Numbered from the stretch's first letter, positions 1 through 5,524 are shown. The stretch is 5,524 bases of DNA from Sulfuricellaceae bacterium (GCA_019911985.1 JAIOJO010000003.1:1-5524); one strand, 5' to 3'. Notes: a model not told the origin generated them from the sequence alone. A program made the numbers and translations.

Positions 1-17
1 ATATAGCGGCGGCGGTA

Positions 18-596
18 GTGCTTTCCATCGTCGGCAACCGGAATAAAAACGGTTCGGAGAAACTTCATTGGGCGCCGTTTGTGATGATCGTGTTTTTCAG
101 CGGACTGGCTGTATTGATGGCGATATTCATGCTTGTGGCTACCCGCGGGTTGCCGACATTTGTAGCTTCAAAGTTCATGCCAAACGCAACAGGGAAACTT
201 GTTCATACGGGTTTTTCCGTTGTGATCGAGCACGACGAAAATGCAGCCAAGGCCGTGTCGCAACACTTGGATACCTTGGTAAAACAAAGAAGTCTGGGAT
301 GGCTGGTGGATATCGGCGGATTGCAACGGGTCGCCGCTAACCAGCAAGTCGTCGTCGAAATCACGACACTGGATCGCGACCATACGCCTTTACGCGACGC
401 CAGCGTGACAGTCACTTTGCAGCAATTGGCCGTGTCGAGCAATCATTACGATATTGCGATGGCTGAAACAGCCCCGGGCGCTTACCGGAACGCGATAAGC
501 TTCAACCATGCGGGCCACTGGATAGTAACTGCAACGGTTGTGCGGGGCGCCGATAAATATCAAGTGATGCAAGATGTTATCGTGTCGAAAGATTAA
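18..596 (+). CDS. fixH: FixH/CcoH family cbb3 oxidase assembly protein
   Basis: The 192-aa product is probably an inner-membrane protein that works with the copper ATPase CcoI in supplying or maturing copper for cbb3 cytochrome oxidase. The sequence shows a short polar N-terminus, one transmembrane helix at about residues 19-41 and a C-terminal beta-rich periplasmic domain. Features typical of FixH are the 'LGW' motif at 93-95 after a charged helix (about 74-92), a 'DRDHTPLRDASVTV' strand-turn region at 119-132, and 'GAY...GHWIV' at 154-170. The stop overlaps the ATG of the ATPase gene by one base, so the two are translationally coupled. The start is uncertain: GTG at 18 is the only usable start before the membrane helix, it has no clear Shine-Dalgarno sequence, and the frame stays open to the left edge (codons for I-A-A-A-V precede it). 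The gene may therefore begin outside the window. Family assignment rests on motifs and context and is fairly secure. Confidence 0.82.
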   Translation: MLSIVGNRNKNGSEKLHWAPFVMIVFFSGLAVLMAIFMLVATRGLPTFVASKFMPNATGKLVHTGFSVVIEHDENAAKAVSQHLDTLVKQRSLGWLVDIGGLQRVAANQQVVVEITTLDRDHTPLRDASVTVTLQQLAVSSNHYDIAMAETAPGAYRNAISFNHAGHWIVTATVVRGADKYQVMQDVIVSKD

Positions 597-3013
597 TGGC
601 CAACTCAGTTCCAGAGTGTTACCACTGCGGGCTGCCGGTTCCGGCGTCCGCCGAATTCCCGGTAAAAATCGAGGGCATTAGCCACGGCATGTGTTGCCGC
701 GGTTGCCAAGCCGTTGCGCAGGCAATCGTCGAGAACGGCCTGCAAGCCTATTACCGGCACCGCACAGCGCTGCCGAAAAGTGCGCTAGGCCTTATTCCCG
801 ATGAATTGCAGAAGCTAGACGTCTACAATCATCCCGGCATACAGCAAAGCTTTGTGATTGCGCCTAGCGAACACCTGAGGCAAGCGACTTTGATACTCGA
901 AGGTATCACGTGCGCTGCTTGCGTCTGGCTAAATGAACGGCATCTGCAGCAGCTTCCGGGCGTTAAGGAAGTTCTAGTCAATTACTCGAATCATCGCGCC
1001 CGCATTACCTGGGACGAGCGGGAAACCCAGTTGAGCCATATCCTGCGGGAAATTCAACTACTCGGTTACCGTGCACATCCTTATAACGCGCAACAACAAG
1101 AAGACTTACGGAAAAAAGAGCGTTCTGCGGATTTGCGCCGCATAGCGGTAGCCAGCTTGTCCGCCATGCAGGTAATGTCGCTGGCTGTAGCCCTCTACGG
1201 GGGCGAATACAGTGGAATCGAGCACGGGATGGCCATGCTGATGCGCTATGTCAGTCTAATAATGACGCTGCCGGTCATACTTTACGCCGCCCTTCCTTTT
1301 TACAAAAGCGCCTGGAGGGCACTTAGCAGCCGGCGCATGAACATGGATGTGCCGGTTACTTTGGCAATCGCATCCGCATTCGGCGCCAGCACATGGTCAA
1401 CGCTGCGAGGTGAAGGTGCGATCTATTTCGATGCCGTTACCATGTTCAGCTTATTTCTCTTGACTACTCGCTTCCTTGAGCGAGGTGCGCGCGCCAAATC
1501 GACCGAAGCCGTAGAGAATCTTCTAAAACTGGCGCCGGTTATGGCAACCCGAGTAATTGACGGACAACATCAAGTGGTGGCCGTGCTGGAATTGGTGCAA
1601 AACGATATCGTTCTGGTGAAGCCCGGCGAAACGATAGCGGCAGACGGCGTGGTGGTCGAAGGCGAGAGCAGTACGGACGAGTCCTTGCTGACAGGGGAAA
1701 GCCGTCCGGTCAGCAAGGAAATCGGAGCGGCTGTTATTGCCGGAAGCATGAATCTGGAAGGCCCGCTATTTGTCAAAGTGACGGGCATCGGCGAAAACAC
1801 CGTATTGGCCGGTATCGTCCGCCTTCTGGATAGAGCCCAGGCGGAGAAGCCGCGCATCGCCCAGATGGCGGACCGGGTGGCAGCTCATTTCACCTACGGC
1901 TTGCTGCTCACCACCGCCATAATCAGTTTCGCCTGGTGGTGGATCGATCCGTCCCGGGCGTTTGGGATCGCCATCTCCGTACTCGTAGTTACCTGCCCCT
2001 GCGCCCTATCCCTGGCTGCGCCGGCCGCTTTTGCCGCAGCCGGATCGCGTCTGCTCAAGCGCGGCGTGTTGCTGACCCGCGGCCACGCATTGGAAACTTT
2101 GGCTCAGGTGACCCAGGTGGTCTTCGATAAGACCGGTACCTTGACCTACGGCAAGCCTCTATTGCAAAAAACCATGGTGCTGGGTGACCTGCCCGAGGCG
2201 CGCTGCTTGGCGATTGCCGCCAGCTTGGAACAGGCATCCGAACACCCCTTGGCGGCGAGCTTCTTGGCGGCAGTCGATCGCACCGAACTGCTGGCAGTGG
2301 AACAGGCGCAAAACATGCCCGGCAAGGGAGTAAGCGGTAGCATCGATGGACAGCGTTATTTTCTAGGCAATCGCCACTTGCTGGCGAATGCCGACTCAAG
2401 TCTTATGCTTGCCGCCGCCGAACGAGGTGCCAGCGTGGTTTGGCTGGGCGATGACAGCCGTCTGCTTGCGGCTTTTGTGCTCTCCGACGAACTGCGGCCG
2501 GAGGCGCTGGACGCGATTGCCCAATTGAAGCAGGCCGGTTTGGGCGTAATGATCCTAAGCGGAGACGGCCAGGCTGCTGTTCGCTATGCGGCTGAGCGCT
2601 TAGGCGTGAAGGATTATTGTTGGGAACAGCGTCCCGAGGATAAATTGCAACGATTGCATGATATGCAAAGACAGGGCGCGGTGGTGGCAATGGTAGGCGA
2701 TGGCCTGAACGACGCGCCGATACTGGCGGGAAGCCAGGTGTCCTTGGCCATGGGGAGCGGTACCGAAGTTGCGCACGCTAGCAGCGACATCATATTATTG
2801 AGTCAAAACCTGTCCGACGTCTGGCATGCCCTGGAAACGGGGCGGGCGAGTATATCGGTGATGCGCCAGAATTTTGCCTGGGCTATCGGGTATAACCTTC
2901 TCGCCGTACCCTTCGCCGCTTTGGGTTATGTCCCCCCTTGGCTGGCGGCGCTCGGAATGTCGGTGAGTTCCCTAGTCGTTGTGGCCAACGCTTTACGCCT
3001 GCGCCAAGCATAA
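596..3013 (+). CDS. ccoI: CcoI/FixI copper-exporting P1B-type ATPase for cbb3 oxidase assembly
   Basis: This 805-aa inner-membrane ATPase moves Cu(I) out of the cytoplasm, and the CcoI/FixI branch supplies copper for the CuB site of cbb3 oxidase rather than for detoxification. The N-terminus carries the cysteine-rich domain typical of this branch (CxxC at C8/C11, then CCxxC at C33, C34, C37), followed by a heavy-metal-associated domain with GITCAAC at 103-109. Eight membrane helices are expected, roughly at 185-202, 213-236, 252-270, 274-293, 432-451, 455-482, 758-777 and 781-799. Catalytic landmarks are all present: TGES 366-369 (actuator), CPC 467-469 (metal path in helix 6), DKTGT from D511 (phosphorylated aspartate), HP 550-551 in the nucleotide-binding domain, GDGLND 701-706, YN 766-767 in helix 7 and MSVSS 788-792 in helix 8. 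Length is usual for the branch and the frame is intact. The ATG overlaps the fixH stop. Fifty bases separate it from ccoS. CopA-type exporters lack the N-terminal CCxxC domain, which with the neighbours favours CcoI. Confidence 0.96.
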   Translation: MANSVPECYHCGLPVPASAEFPVKIEGISHGMCCRGCQAVAQAIVENGLQAYYRHRTALPKSALGLIPDELQKLDVYNHPGIQQSFVIAPSEHLRQATLILEGITCAACVWLNERHLQQLPGVKEVLVNYSNHRARITWDERETQLSHILREIQLLGYRAHPYNAQQQEDLRKKERSADLRRIAVASLSAMQVMSLAVALYGGEYSGIEHGMAMLMRYVSLIMTLPVILYAALPFYKSAWRALSSRRMNMDVPVTLAIASAFGASTWSTLRGEGAIYFDAVTMFSLFLLTTRFLERGARAKSTEAVENLLKLAPVMATRVIDGQHQVVAVLELVQNDIVLVKPGETIAADGVVVEGESSTDESLLTGESRPVSKEIGAAVIAGSMNLEGPLFVKVTGIGENTVLAGIVRLLDRAQAEKPRIAQMADRVAAHFTYGLLLTTAIISFAWWWIDPSRAFGIAISVLVVTCPCALSLAAPAAFAAAGSRLLKRGVLLTRGHALETLAQVTQVVFDKTGTLTYGKPLLQKTMVLGDLPEARCLAIAASLEQASEHPLAASFLAAVDRTELLAVEQAQNMPGKGVSGSIDGQRYFLGNRHLLANADSSLMLAAAERGASVVWLGDDSRLLAAFVLSDELRPEALDAIAQLKQAGLGVMILSGDGQAAVRYAAERLGVKDYCWEQRPEDKLQRLHDMQRQGAVVAMVGDGLNDAPILAGSQVSLAMGSGTEVAHASSDIILLSQNLSDVWHALETGRASISVMRQNFAWAIGYNLLAVPFAALGYVPPWLAALGMSVSSLVVVANALRLRQA

Positions 3014-3063
3014 TGCGTATGTCGATAATGCCGTTTTCGCGGCGAATTGGAGAGCGCTAAATC

Positions 3064-3249
3064 ATGACCCCCATTCTGATATACATGCTGGGACTGATGT
3101 TTTTTATCGTCGTAGCCGCCGCCGTCGGTTTTTTCTGGGCGGTGCGCAGCGGACAGTTTGAAGACTTGGAGGGGCCGGCGCAACGTATCCTGATGGACGA
3201 CGACGATCCCATGATTCCGCACCGCCGGTTGAAGAAAGGTTCGGAATAG
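3064..3249 (+). CDS. ccoS: CcoS, cbb3-type cytochrome oxidase assembly protein
   Basis: This 61-aa membrane protein is required for insertion of haem and copper cofactors into cbb3 oxidase, although its chemistry is not known. One transmembrane helix spans about residues 4-26. It is followed by the family signature FFWAVRSGQFEDLEGPAQRIL (about 23-43) and an acidic run of aspartates (45-48), then a basic tail. It is positioned directly after ccoI, as in most fixGHIS clusters. A GGAG at 3049-3052 lies 11 bases before the ATG, a slightly long but acceptable spacing. The 50 bases between ccoI and ccoS hold no promoter or terminator that I can see, so co-transcription with ccoI is likely. The length is normal for the family. 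Confidence 0.94.
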   Translation: MTPILIYMLGLMFFIVVAAAVGFFWAVRSGQFEDLEGPAQRILMDDDDPMIPHRRLKKGSE

Positions 3250-3257
3250 ACTAGAAT
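3229..3257 (+). promoter_or_regulatory. Predicted sigma-70 promoter for the 34-aa small protein gene
   Basis: A TTGAAG box (3229-3234, 4 of 6 to consensus) and a TAGAAT box (3252-3257, 5 of 6) are separated by exactly 17 bases. They straddle the ccoS stop codon and would start transcription near 3264, about 70 bases before the small ORF. The -35 box is weak and no transcription data are available. The small gene could equally be read through from ccoS. Confidence 0.4.
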
Positions 3258-3264
3258 CCACGTT

Positions 3265-3279
3265 TAATTCATGGAATTA
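3265..3279. repeat. Short inverted repeat TAATTC-ATG-GAATTA
   Basis: Perfect 6-base arms flank a 3-base centre, just downstream of ccoS and right at the start site expected from the promoter above. This placement would fit an operator half-site pair, but the motif matches no regulator site I recognise (it is not an FNR/ANR box). Chance occurrence of an AT-rich palindrome is possible. Confidence 0.35.
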
Positions 3280-3335
3280 GCCATCGTGCAAGGCCATGGA
3301 TGCGCGCGGTCGACACCCAACTTAAGGAGATTGAA

Positions 3336-3440
3336 ATGCAAGGAATGTTTTCTCGGGACAATACACCCATGATTTTTGTTTTGGTCTTGATCGTGTGGTC
3401 GTGGATCAGTGTGCTGTCGGTGGTTTTGGCTGGGGCCTAA
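3336..3440 (+). CDS. Small single-helix membrane protein of unknown function (34 aa)
   Basis: I do not recognise this family. The product starts with a short polar segment (residues 1-11, containing R7 and D8) and continues as one hydrophobic helix at about 12-32. Two tryptophans (W21, W23) lie mid-helix and the tail is tiny (AGA), so it is nearly all membrane segment. Translation is well supported: AAGGAGA at 3324-3330 places GGAG six bases before the ATG, far better than any other start nearby. In-frame ATGs at residues 4 and 12 have no such signal. An intrinsic terminator begins 13 bases after the stop. It sits 86 bases after ccoS, so a role as a small accessory subunit of cbb3 or another membrane complex (like the CcoQ, CcoM or CydX class) is conceivable. 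There is no sequence match to those, and this is inference from size and position only. Confidence 0.68.
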   Translation: MQGMFSRDNTPMIFVLVLIVWSWISVLSVVLAGA

Positions 3441-3453
3441 GCTTCGGCGATGT

Positions 3454-3488
3454 AAAAAAAGCGTTGCTTTAGCGGCAACGCTTTTTTT
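3454..3488. terminator. Bidirectional intrinsic terminator
   Basis: Two perfectly complementary 14-base arms (3454-3467 and 3475-3488) enclose a 7-base loop. Each consists of seven A or T residues plus the GC-containing core GCGTTGC/GCAACGC. Read on the plus strand, the stem ends in T7 and closes the cbb3-side transcripts. Read on the minus strand it likewise ends in T7 and closes the rpoH transcript, whose stop codon lies 17 bases before it. A shared terminator between converging units is the natural interpretation. Confidence 0.93.
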
Positions 3489-3505
3489 GTCTCTATGGGG
3501 GGTAC

Positions 3506-4372
3506 TCAGTTGAGGGAGCCTTCCACCTCCGCGCTAATGATGCCGCGCATTTTTTGCATCGCTTTTTGCTCGATCTGACGGATGCGCTCGGCAGATACGC
3601 CGAACTCGCTGGCTAGATCGTGCAGCGTGGCATTGTCGTCGTCCAGCCAACGCGCCTCGATGATGCGGCGGCTGCGTTCATCCAGGCTGCTCAGCGCTTT
3701 TTGCATGCCGCTGCCGTGGCGCGATTCGCTTTCGTGGTTCTCCAGCAGCGCCAAGGGTTCGGCGGAAGGGTCGGCTAGATAGTCGGCGGGTCCATAGTCG
3801 CTTTCACCGTCGTCGCTGCTCCCGTCCAGCGCGATTTCGTGGCCGCTGAAACGCATTTCCATTTCAACCACATCGACCTCGCGCACATCCAGTCGCTGGG
3901 CAACGTCTTGCACTTCCTGGGGGCTCAGGGTATCCGTGCTGTGTTTCATGCTGCGCAAGTTGAAGAATAACTTGCGCTGCGCCTTGGTGGTGGCGATTTT
4001 TACCAGGCGCCAGTTTTTCAAAATGTATTCGTGAATTTCAGCGCGTATCCAATGGACGGCGAAGGACACTAAGCGAACGCCGCGACCCGGATCGAAGCGG
4101 CGCACTGCTTTCATCAGCCCGACATTGCCTTCCTGGATCAGGTCGGCCTGGGGCAAGCCGTAACCGAGGTAGCCGCGAGCGATATTCACCACGACCCGCA
4201 GGTGCGAGAGTACCAGCCGCCGCGCGGCCTCGACATCGCCATTTTCCTTCAGCCTGACGGCGAGATCGTGCTCTTCCTCTTGCGTTAGGACGGGGATCGC
4301 ATAGGCTGCCTGGACGTAGCTTTCCAGGCTGGAAGCCGTTGCCGGCATGGGTATGGTCATCGCTGTCGTCAT
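3506..4372 (-). CDS. rpoH: RNA polymerase heat-shock sigma factor RpoH (sigma-32)
   Basis: The 288-aa product directs RNA polymerase to heat-shock promoters for chaperones and proteases. Sigma region 2 spans about residues 50-125, with the core-binding segment DLIQEGNVGLMKAVRRF at 77-93 and the promoter-melting segment around SFAVHWIRAEIHEY at 103-116. The diagnostic RpoH box QRKLFFNLR is at 132-140. Region 3 follows, then an acidic variable linker (about 184-217), and region 4 with its helix-turn-helix at about 247-272 (SAERIRQIEQKAM at 260-272). Length matches the family (E. coli about 284). AGGAGGA (4381-4387) sits 8 bases before the first ATG and decides it over in-frame ATGs at residues 5 and 9. 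At the homeostatic-control positions known from E. coli (L47, A50, I54) an ungapped comparison from memory gives V47, A50 and V54, all hydrophobic, so chaperone and FtsH control is probably retained. It lies downstream of ftsEX, the standard gammaproteobacterial order. Confidence 0.97.
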   Translation of the reverse strand: MTTAMTIPMPATASSLESYVQAAYAIPVLTQEEEHDLAVRLKENGDVEAARRLVLSHLRVVVNIARGYLGYGLPQADLIQEGNVGLMKAVRRFDPGRGVRLVSFAVHWIRAEIHEYILKNWRLVKIATTKAQRKLFFNLRSMKHSTDTLSPQEVQDVAQRLDVREVDVVEMEMRFSGHEIALDGSSDDGESDYGPADYLADPSAEPLALLENHESESRHGSGMQKALSSLDERSRRIIEARWLDDDNATLHDLASEFGVSAERIRQIEQKAMQKMRGIISAEVEGSLN

Positions 4373-4393
4373 AGAATTAATCCTCCTGCGTTG

Positions 4394-4423
4394 ATTTTAG
4401 CACTCGCTGGATGAGAGTGCCAA
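4394..4423 (-). promoter_or_regulatory. Predicted sigma-70 promoter of rpoH
   Basis: On the minus strand TTGGCA (4423-4418, 5 of 6 to TTGACA) is followed after 18 bases by TAAAAT (4399-4394, 5 of 6 to TATAAT). TGC directly before the -10 box gives an extended -10. Transcription would start near 4387, leaving a leader of about 15 bases that begins at or within the Shine-Dalgarno sequence. This is the best match I find by eye in the ftsX-rpoH gap. Additional upstream promoters are not excluded. Confidence 0.62.
4397..4423. promoter_or_regulatory. CIRCE element (HrcA operator) overlapping the rpoH promoter
   Basis: The plus strand reads TTAGCACTC, nine bases, then GAGTGCCAA. The CIRCE consensus is TTAGCACTC-N9-GAGTGCTAA, so 17 of 18 arm bases match and the spacer is exactly nine. 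CIRCE is bound by the repressor HrcA, which is released on heat or protein-folding stress. The element spans the predicted rpoH promoter from the -35 box to the first three bases of the -10 box, so bound HrcA should block RNA polymerase directly. It ends 24 bases before the rpoH ATG. hrcA itself is not in the window. Confidence 0.88.
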
Positions 4424-4518
4424 GAGCTGAAAAAAGTTCAAGCGAATTGAGGGCCTAGCCCTCGGAAGGAGCGGCTGCGGAAACGCGAGCCCAAGATTTC
4501 TAAAAACAGCTTATTGGA
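4424..4518. other. Remainder of the ftsX-rpoH intergenic gap
   Basis: No ORF with a credible start is seen here. The only structure is a small perfect inverted repeat, GAGGGC-CTA-GCCCTC (4449-4463). On the minus strand a run of six T residues lies 14 bases beyond its end (4435-4430), which is too far for a normal intrinsic terminator. ftsEX transcripts may therefore run into rpoH, possibly with partial attenuation. Confidence 0.4.
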
Positions 4519-5430
4519 TCAATGGACGACGACGGGGGAATGCCGCAGATAGCGCGTCGCCGCGACGAAGGCACCGAGCCAGCCCAAGGCGGTCGAGAGG
4601 AGGAGTAGGCATAGCCCGTTGCTTAGGGGCAGGCCGTGCAGATGCAGGGCGCTGCCGTAGAGTTGCGCCAAGTCGGCCGCGGCAGAGTCGAGCAGGCGCA
4701 GGCTGGCTTCGACGACGATCCAGGCGACAATGCCGCCTCCCAGGCCCTGCAAGGCGCCGAAATACAGGAAAGGGCGGCGGATGAAGCTGTCGGTGGCGCC
4801 GATCAGTTGGCTTACCTCGATTTCCTCGCGCCGGCTGAGTATCTGCAGGCGAATGGTGTTGCCGCTGACGGCGAGCAGCGCCACGCCCAGCAAGGAAAAC
4901 AGCAGCAAGACGGCGAGCCGCCCAAACTGCATCAGGGTGAACAGGCGGCGCGCCCAAGCCGAATCGAGCTGAACCGTGTCTACCTTGGGCCAATGGCGCA
5001 TTTCCTCTTGCAGGCGTGCCAGTTCCTCCGGTTTCACCCAGTCCGGCTTGACAATGAAGGCGTCTGGCAAGGGGTTCCCCTCCAGCGTGGCGGCCATGTC
5101 CTGCAGGCCGTTGTTCTGCAGGAGTTCTTTCAAGGCCTGGTCGCGCGGGACGAACAGCGCTTCGCGCACGCCGGCTTGCGCCTTGAGCTTGGCGCGCAGC
5201 AAGGCTATGTCCTGGGCGCCGGCGTTGCGCGCCAGAAATAGCGTCAATTGCGGTTCACCTACGGAATCTCCGACCCAGGGGCGCAGGTTGTCGAGCACGG
5301 CGTAAAGCCCGGCCGGCAGACTCAGGGTCACGCCGATCACCAATACGGTGAGCAGGTTGGAGAAGGGCGCGCGCGCCAGACGGCGTATCGCCTGGCCCAG
5401 TGTGCGAAGATGCAGCGCCAGCCAGTTCAT
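4519..5430 (-). CDS. ftsX: Cell division protein FtsX
   Basis: The 303-aa product is the membrane half of the FtsEX complex, which resembles an ABC transporter but does not transport. It couples ATP hydrolysis by FtsE to activation of periplasmic peptidoglycan hydrolases at the septum (through EnvC in gammaproteobacteria). Four membrane helices are predicted at about 24-45, 171-193, 221-244 and 271-293. Between the first two lies the periplasmic domain (about 46-168), which includes the conserved NPLPDAFIV at 119-127. A cytoplasmic loop with RREEIEVSQLIGATDSFIRRPF (200-221) matches the family signature. The N-terminus is short, without the long cytoplasmic extension found in E. coli FtsX. The ATG overlaps the ftsE stop as ATGA, so FtsE and FtsX are translationally coupled. 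rpoH follows after 146 bases. Confidence 0.95.
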   Translation of the reverse strand: MNWLALHLRTLGQAIRRLARAPFSNLLTVLVIGVTLSLPAGLYAVLDNLRPWVGDSVGEPQLTLFLARNAGAQDIALLRAKLKAQAGVREALFVPRDQALKELLQNNGLQDMAATLEGNPLPDAFIVKPDWVKPEELARLQEEMRHWPKVDTVQLDSAWARRLFTLMQFGRLAVLLLFSLLGVALLAVSGNTIRLQILSRREEIEVSQLIGATDSFIRRPFLYFGALQGLGGGIVAWIVVEASLRLLDSAAADLAQLYGSALHLHGLPLSNGLCLLLLSTALGWLGAFVAATRYLRHSPVVVH

Positions 5431-5524
5431 GCTTGTAGCGCCCCATGGTCGAGCGTGAGCACCCGAGCGCCGGAGCGCGCGATGAAATGCTCGTCGTGGG
5501 TGGCCACCAGCACGGTGACGCCGA
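5427..5524 (-). CDS. ftsE: Cell division ATP-binding protein FtsE (3' end only)
   Basis: Only the last 31 codons and the stop are in the window. The readable C-terminus begins GVTVLVATHDEHF. It contains the histidine of the ABC ATPase H-loop in 'ATHD' and ends ARVLTLDHGALQA. The H-loop followed by a 'V-L-x-L-D-x-G' strand is characteristic of ABC ATPases. Together with the ATGA overlap onto ftsX it identifies FtsE, the cytoplasmic ATPase that powers FtsX. The Walker A, Walker B and signature motifs lie beyond the right edge. Confidence 0.92.
   Translation of the reverse strand, partial: GVTVLVATHDEHFIARSGARVLTLDHGALQA

Noticed and set aside
1..17. FNR/ANR box or promoter for fixH
   Set aside because: Only 17 bases lie upstream of the GTG and none resembles TTGAT-N4-ATCAA or a sigma-70 promoter. 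The unit's promoter must be outside the window.
2055..2399. A 114-codon minus-strand frame inside ccoI
   Set aside because: It lies opposite the DKTGT and nucleotide-binding part of ccoI, has no ribosome binding site and has a composition typical of shadow frames.
2926..3261. A 111-codon minus-strand frame across ccoI end and ccoS
   Set aside because: It is antisense to two well-supported genes and shows no domain. The CcoS signature on the plus strand explains the region.
3271..3372. A 33-codon plus-strand frame starting in the TAATTC palindrome and overlapping the 34-aa gene out of frame
   Set aside because: It lacks a ribosome binding site, has no hydrophobic or other recognisable pattern, and competes with an ORF that has a strong Shine-Dalgarno sequence.
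4425..4447. A sigma-32-like -35 box (CTTGAA on the minus strand) upstream of rpoH
   Set aside because: No CCCCAT-like -10 box occurs at the required 13-15 base spacing. The nearest candidate is about 19-20 bases away.
4449..4463. Hairpin GAGGGC-CTA-GCCCTC as an ftsX terminator
   Set aside because: The stem is only 6 bp with a 3-base loop, and the T-run begins 14 bases beyond it, so it does not meet the usual intrinsic terminator pattern.
4511..4993. A 160-codon minus-strand frame overlapping ftsX
   Set aside because: It is an alternative frame of the ftsX region, arginine/alanine-rich and without membrane helices or motifs.
4636..5241. A 201-codon open frame on the plus strand opposite ftsX
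   Set aside because: The minus-strand frame is an unmistakable FtsX. The plus-strand product is low-complexity Q/G/R-rich with no recognisable domain, as expected of antisense frames in GC-rich genes.

Overview
The window looks like chromosomal core DNA from a moderately GC-rich gammaproteobacterium. Two well-known gene clusters end tail to tail. The gene order ftsE-ftsX-rpoH and an RpoH very close to the E. coli protein point to the class. A methanotroph-type lineage (Methylococcales) is possible, but the sequence alone does not show it. I see no mobile element, tRNA, rRNA or CRISPR array.

Plus strand, 1-3440: three genes for assembly of cbb3-type cytochrome c oxidase in the order fixH/ccoH, fixI/ccoI, ccoS. 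The first two overlap by one base (TAATG). CcoI is a complete 805-aa copper P1B-ATPase, FixH is its usual single-pass membrane partner, and CcoS is a 61-aa small membrane protein needed to mature the oxidase. The rest of the fixGHIS/ccoNOQP locus presumably lies left of the window. Next comes a short gene for a 34-aa single-helix membrane protein with a strong ribosome binding site and a plausible promoter of its own. I cannot assign it to a family.

Centre, 3454-3488: a perfect 14-bp inverted repeat with A7 and T7 flanks forms an intrinsic terminator that works in both directions between the converging units.

Minus strand, 5524-3506: the 3' end of ftsE, complete ftsX (ATGA overlap with ftsE), a 146-base gap, then complete rpoH (sigma-32). 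FtsEX couples septum formation to peptidoglycan hydrolysis. RpoH directs RNA polymerase to heat-shock promoters.

The most notable feature lies in the ftsX-rpoH gap. A near-perfect CIRCE element (17 of 18 arm bases, 9-base spacer), the operator of the heat-shock repressor HrcA, covers a predicted rpoH promoter from its -35 to its -10 box. This suggests a cascade in which HrcA represses transcription of the heat-shock sigma factor. The predicted 5' leader is too short for an E. coli-like RNA thermometer. The second item worth attention is the orphan 34-aa membrane protein beside the cbb3 assembly genes.
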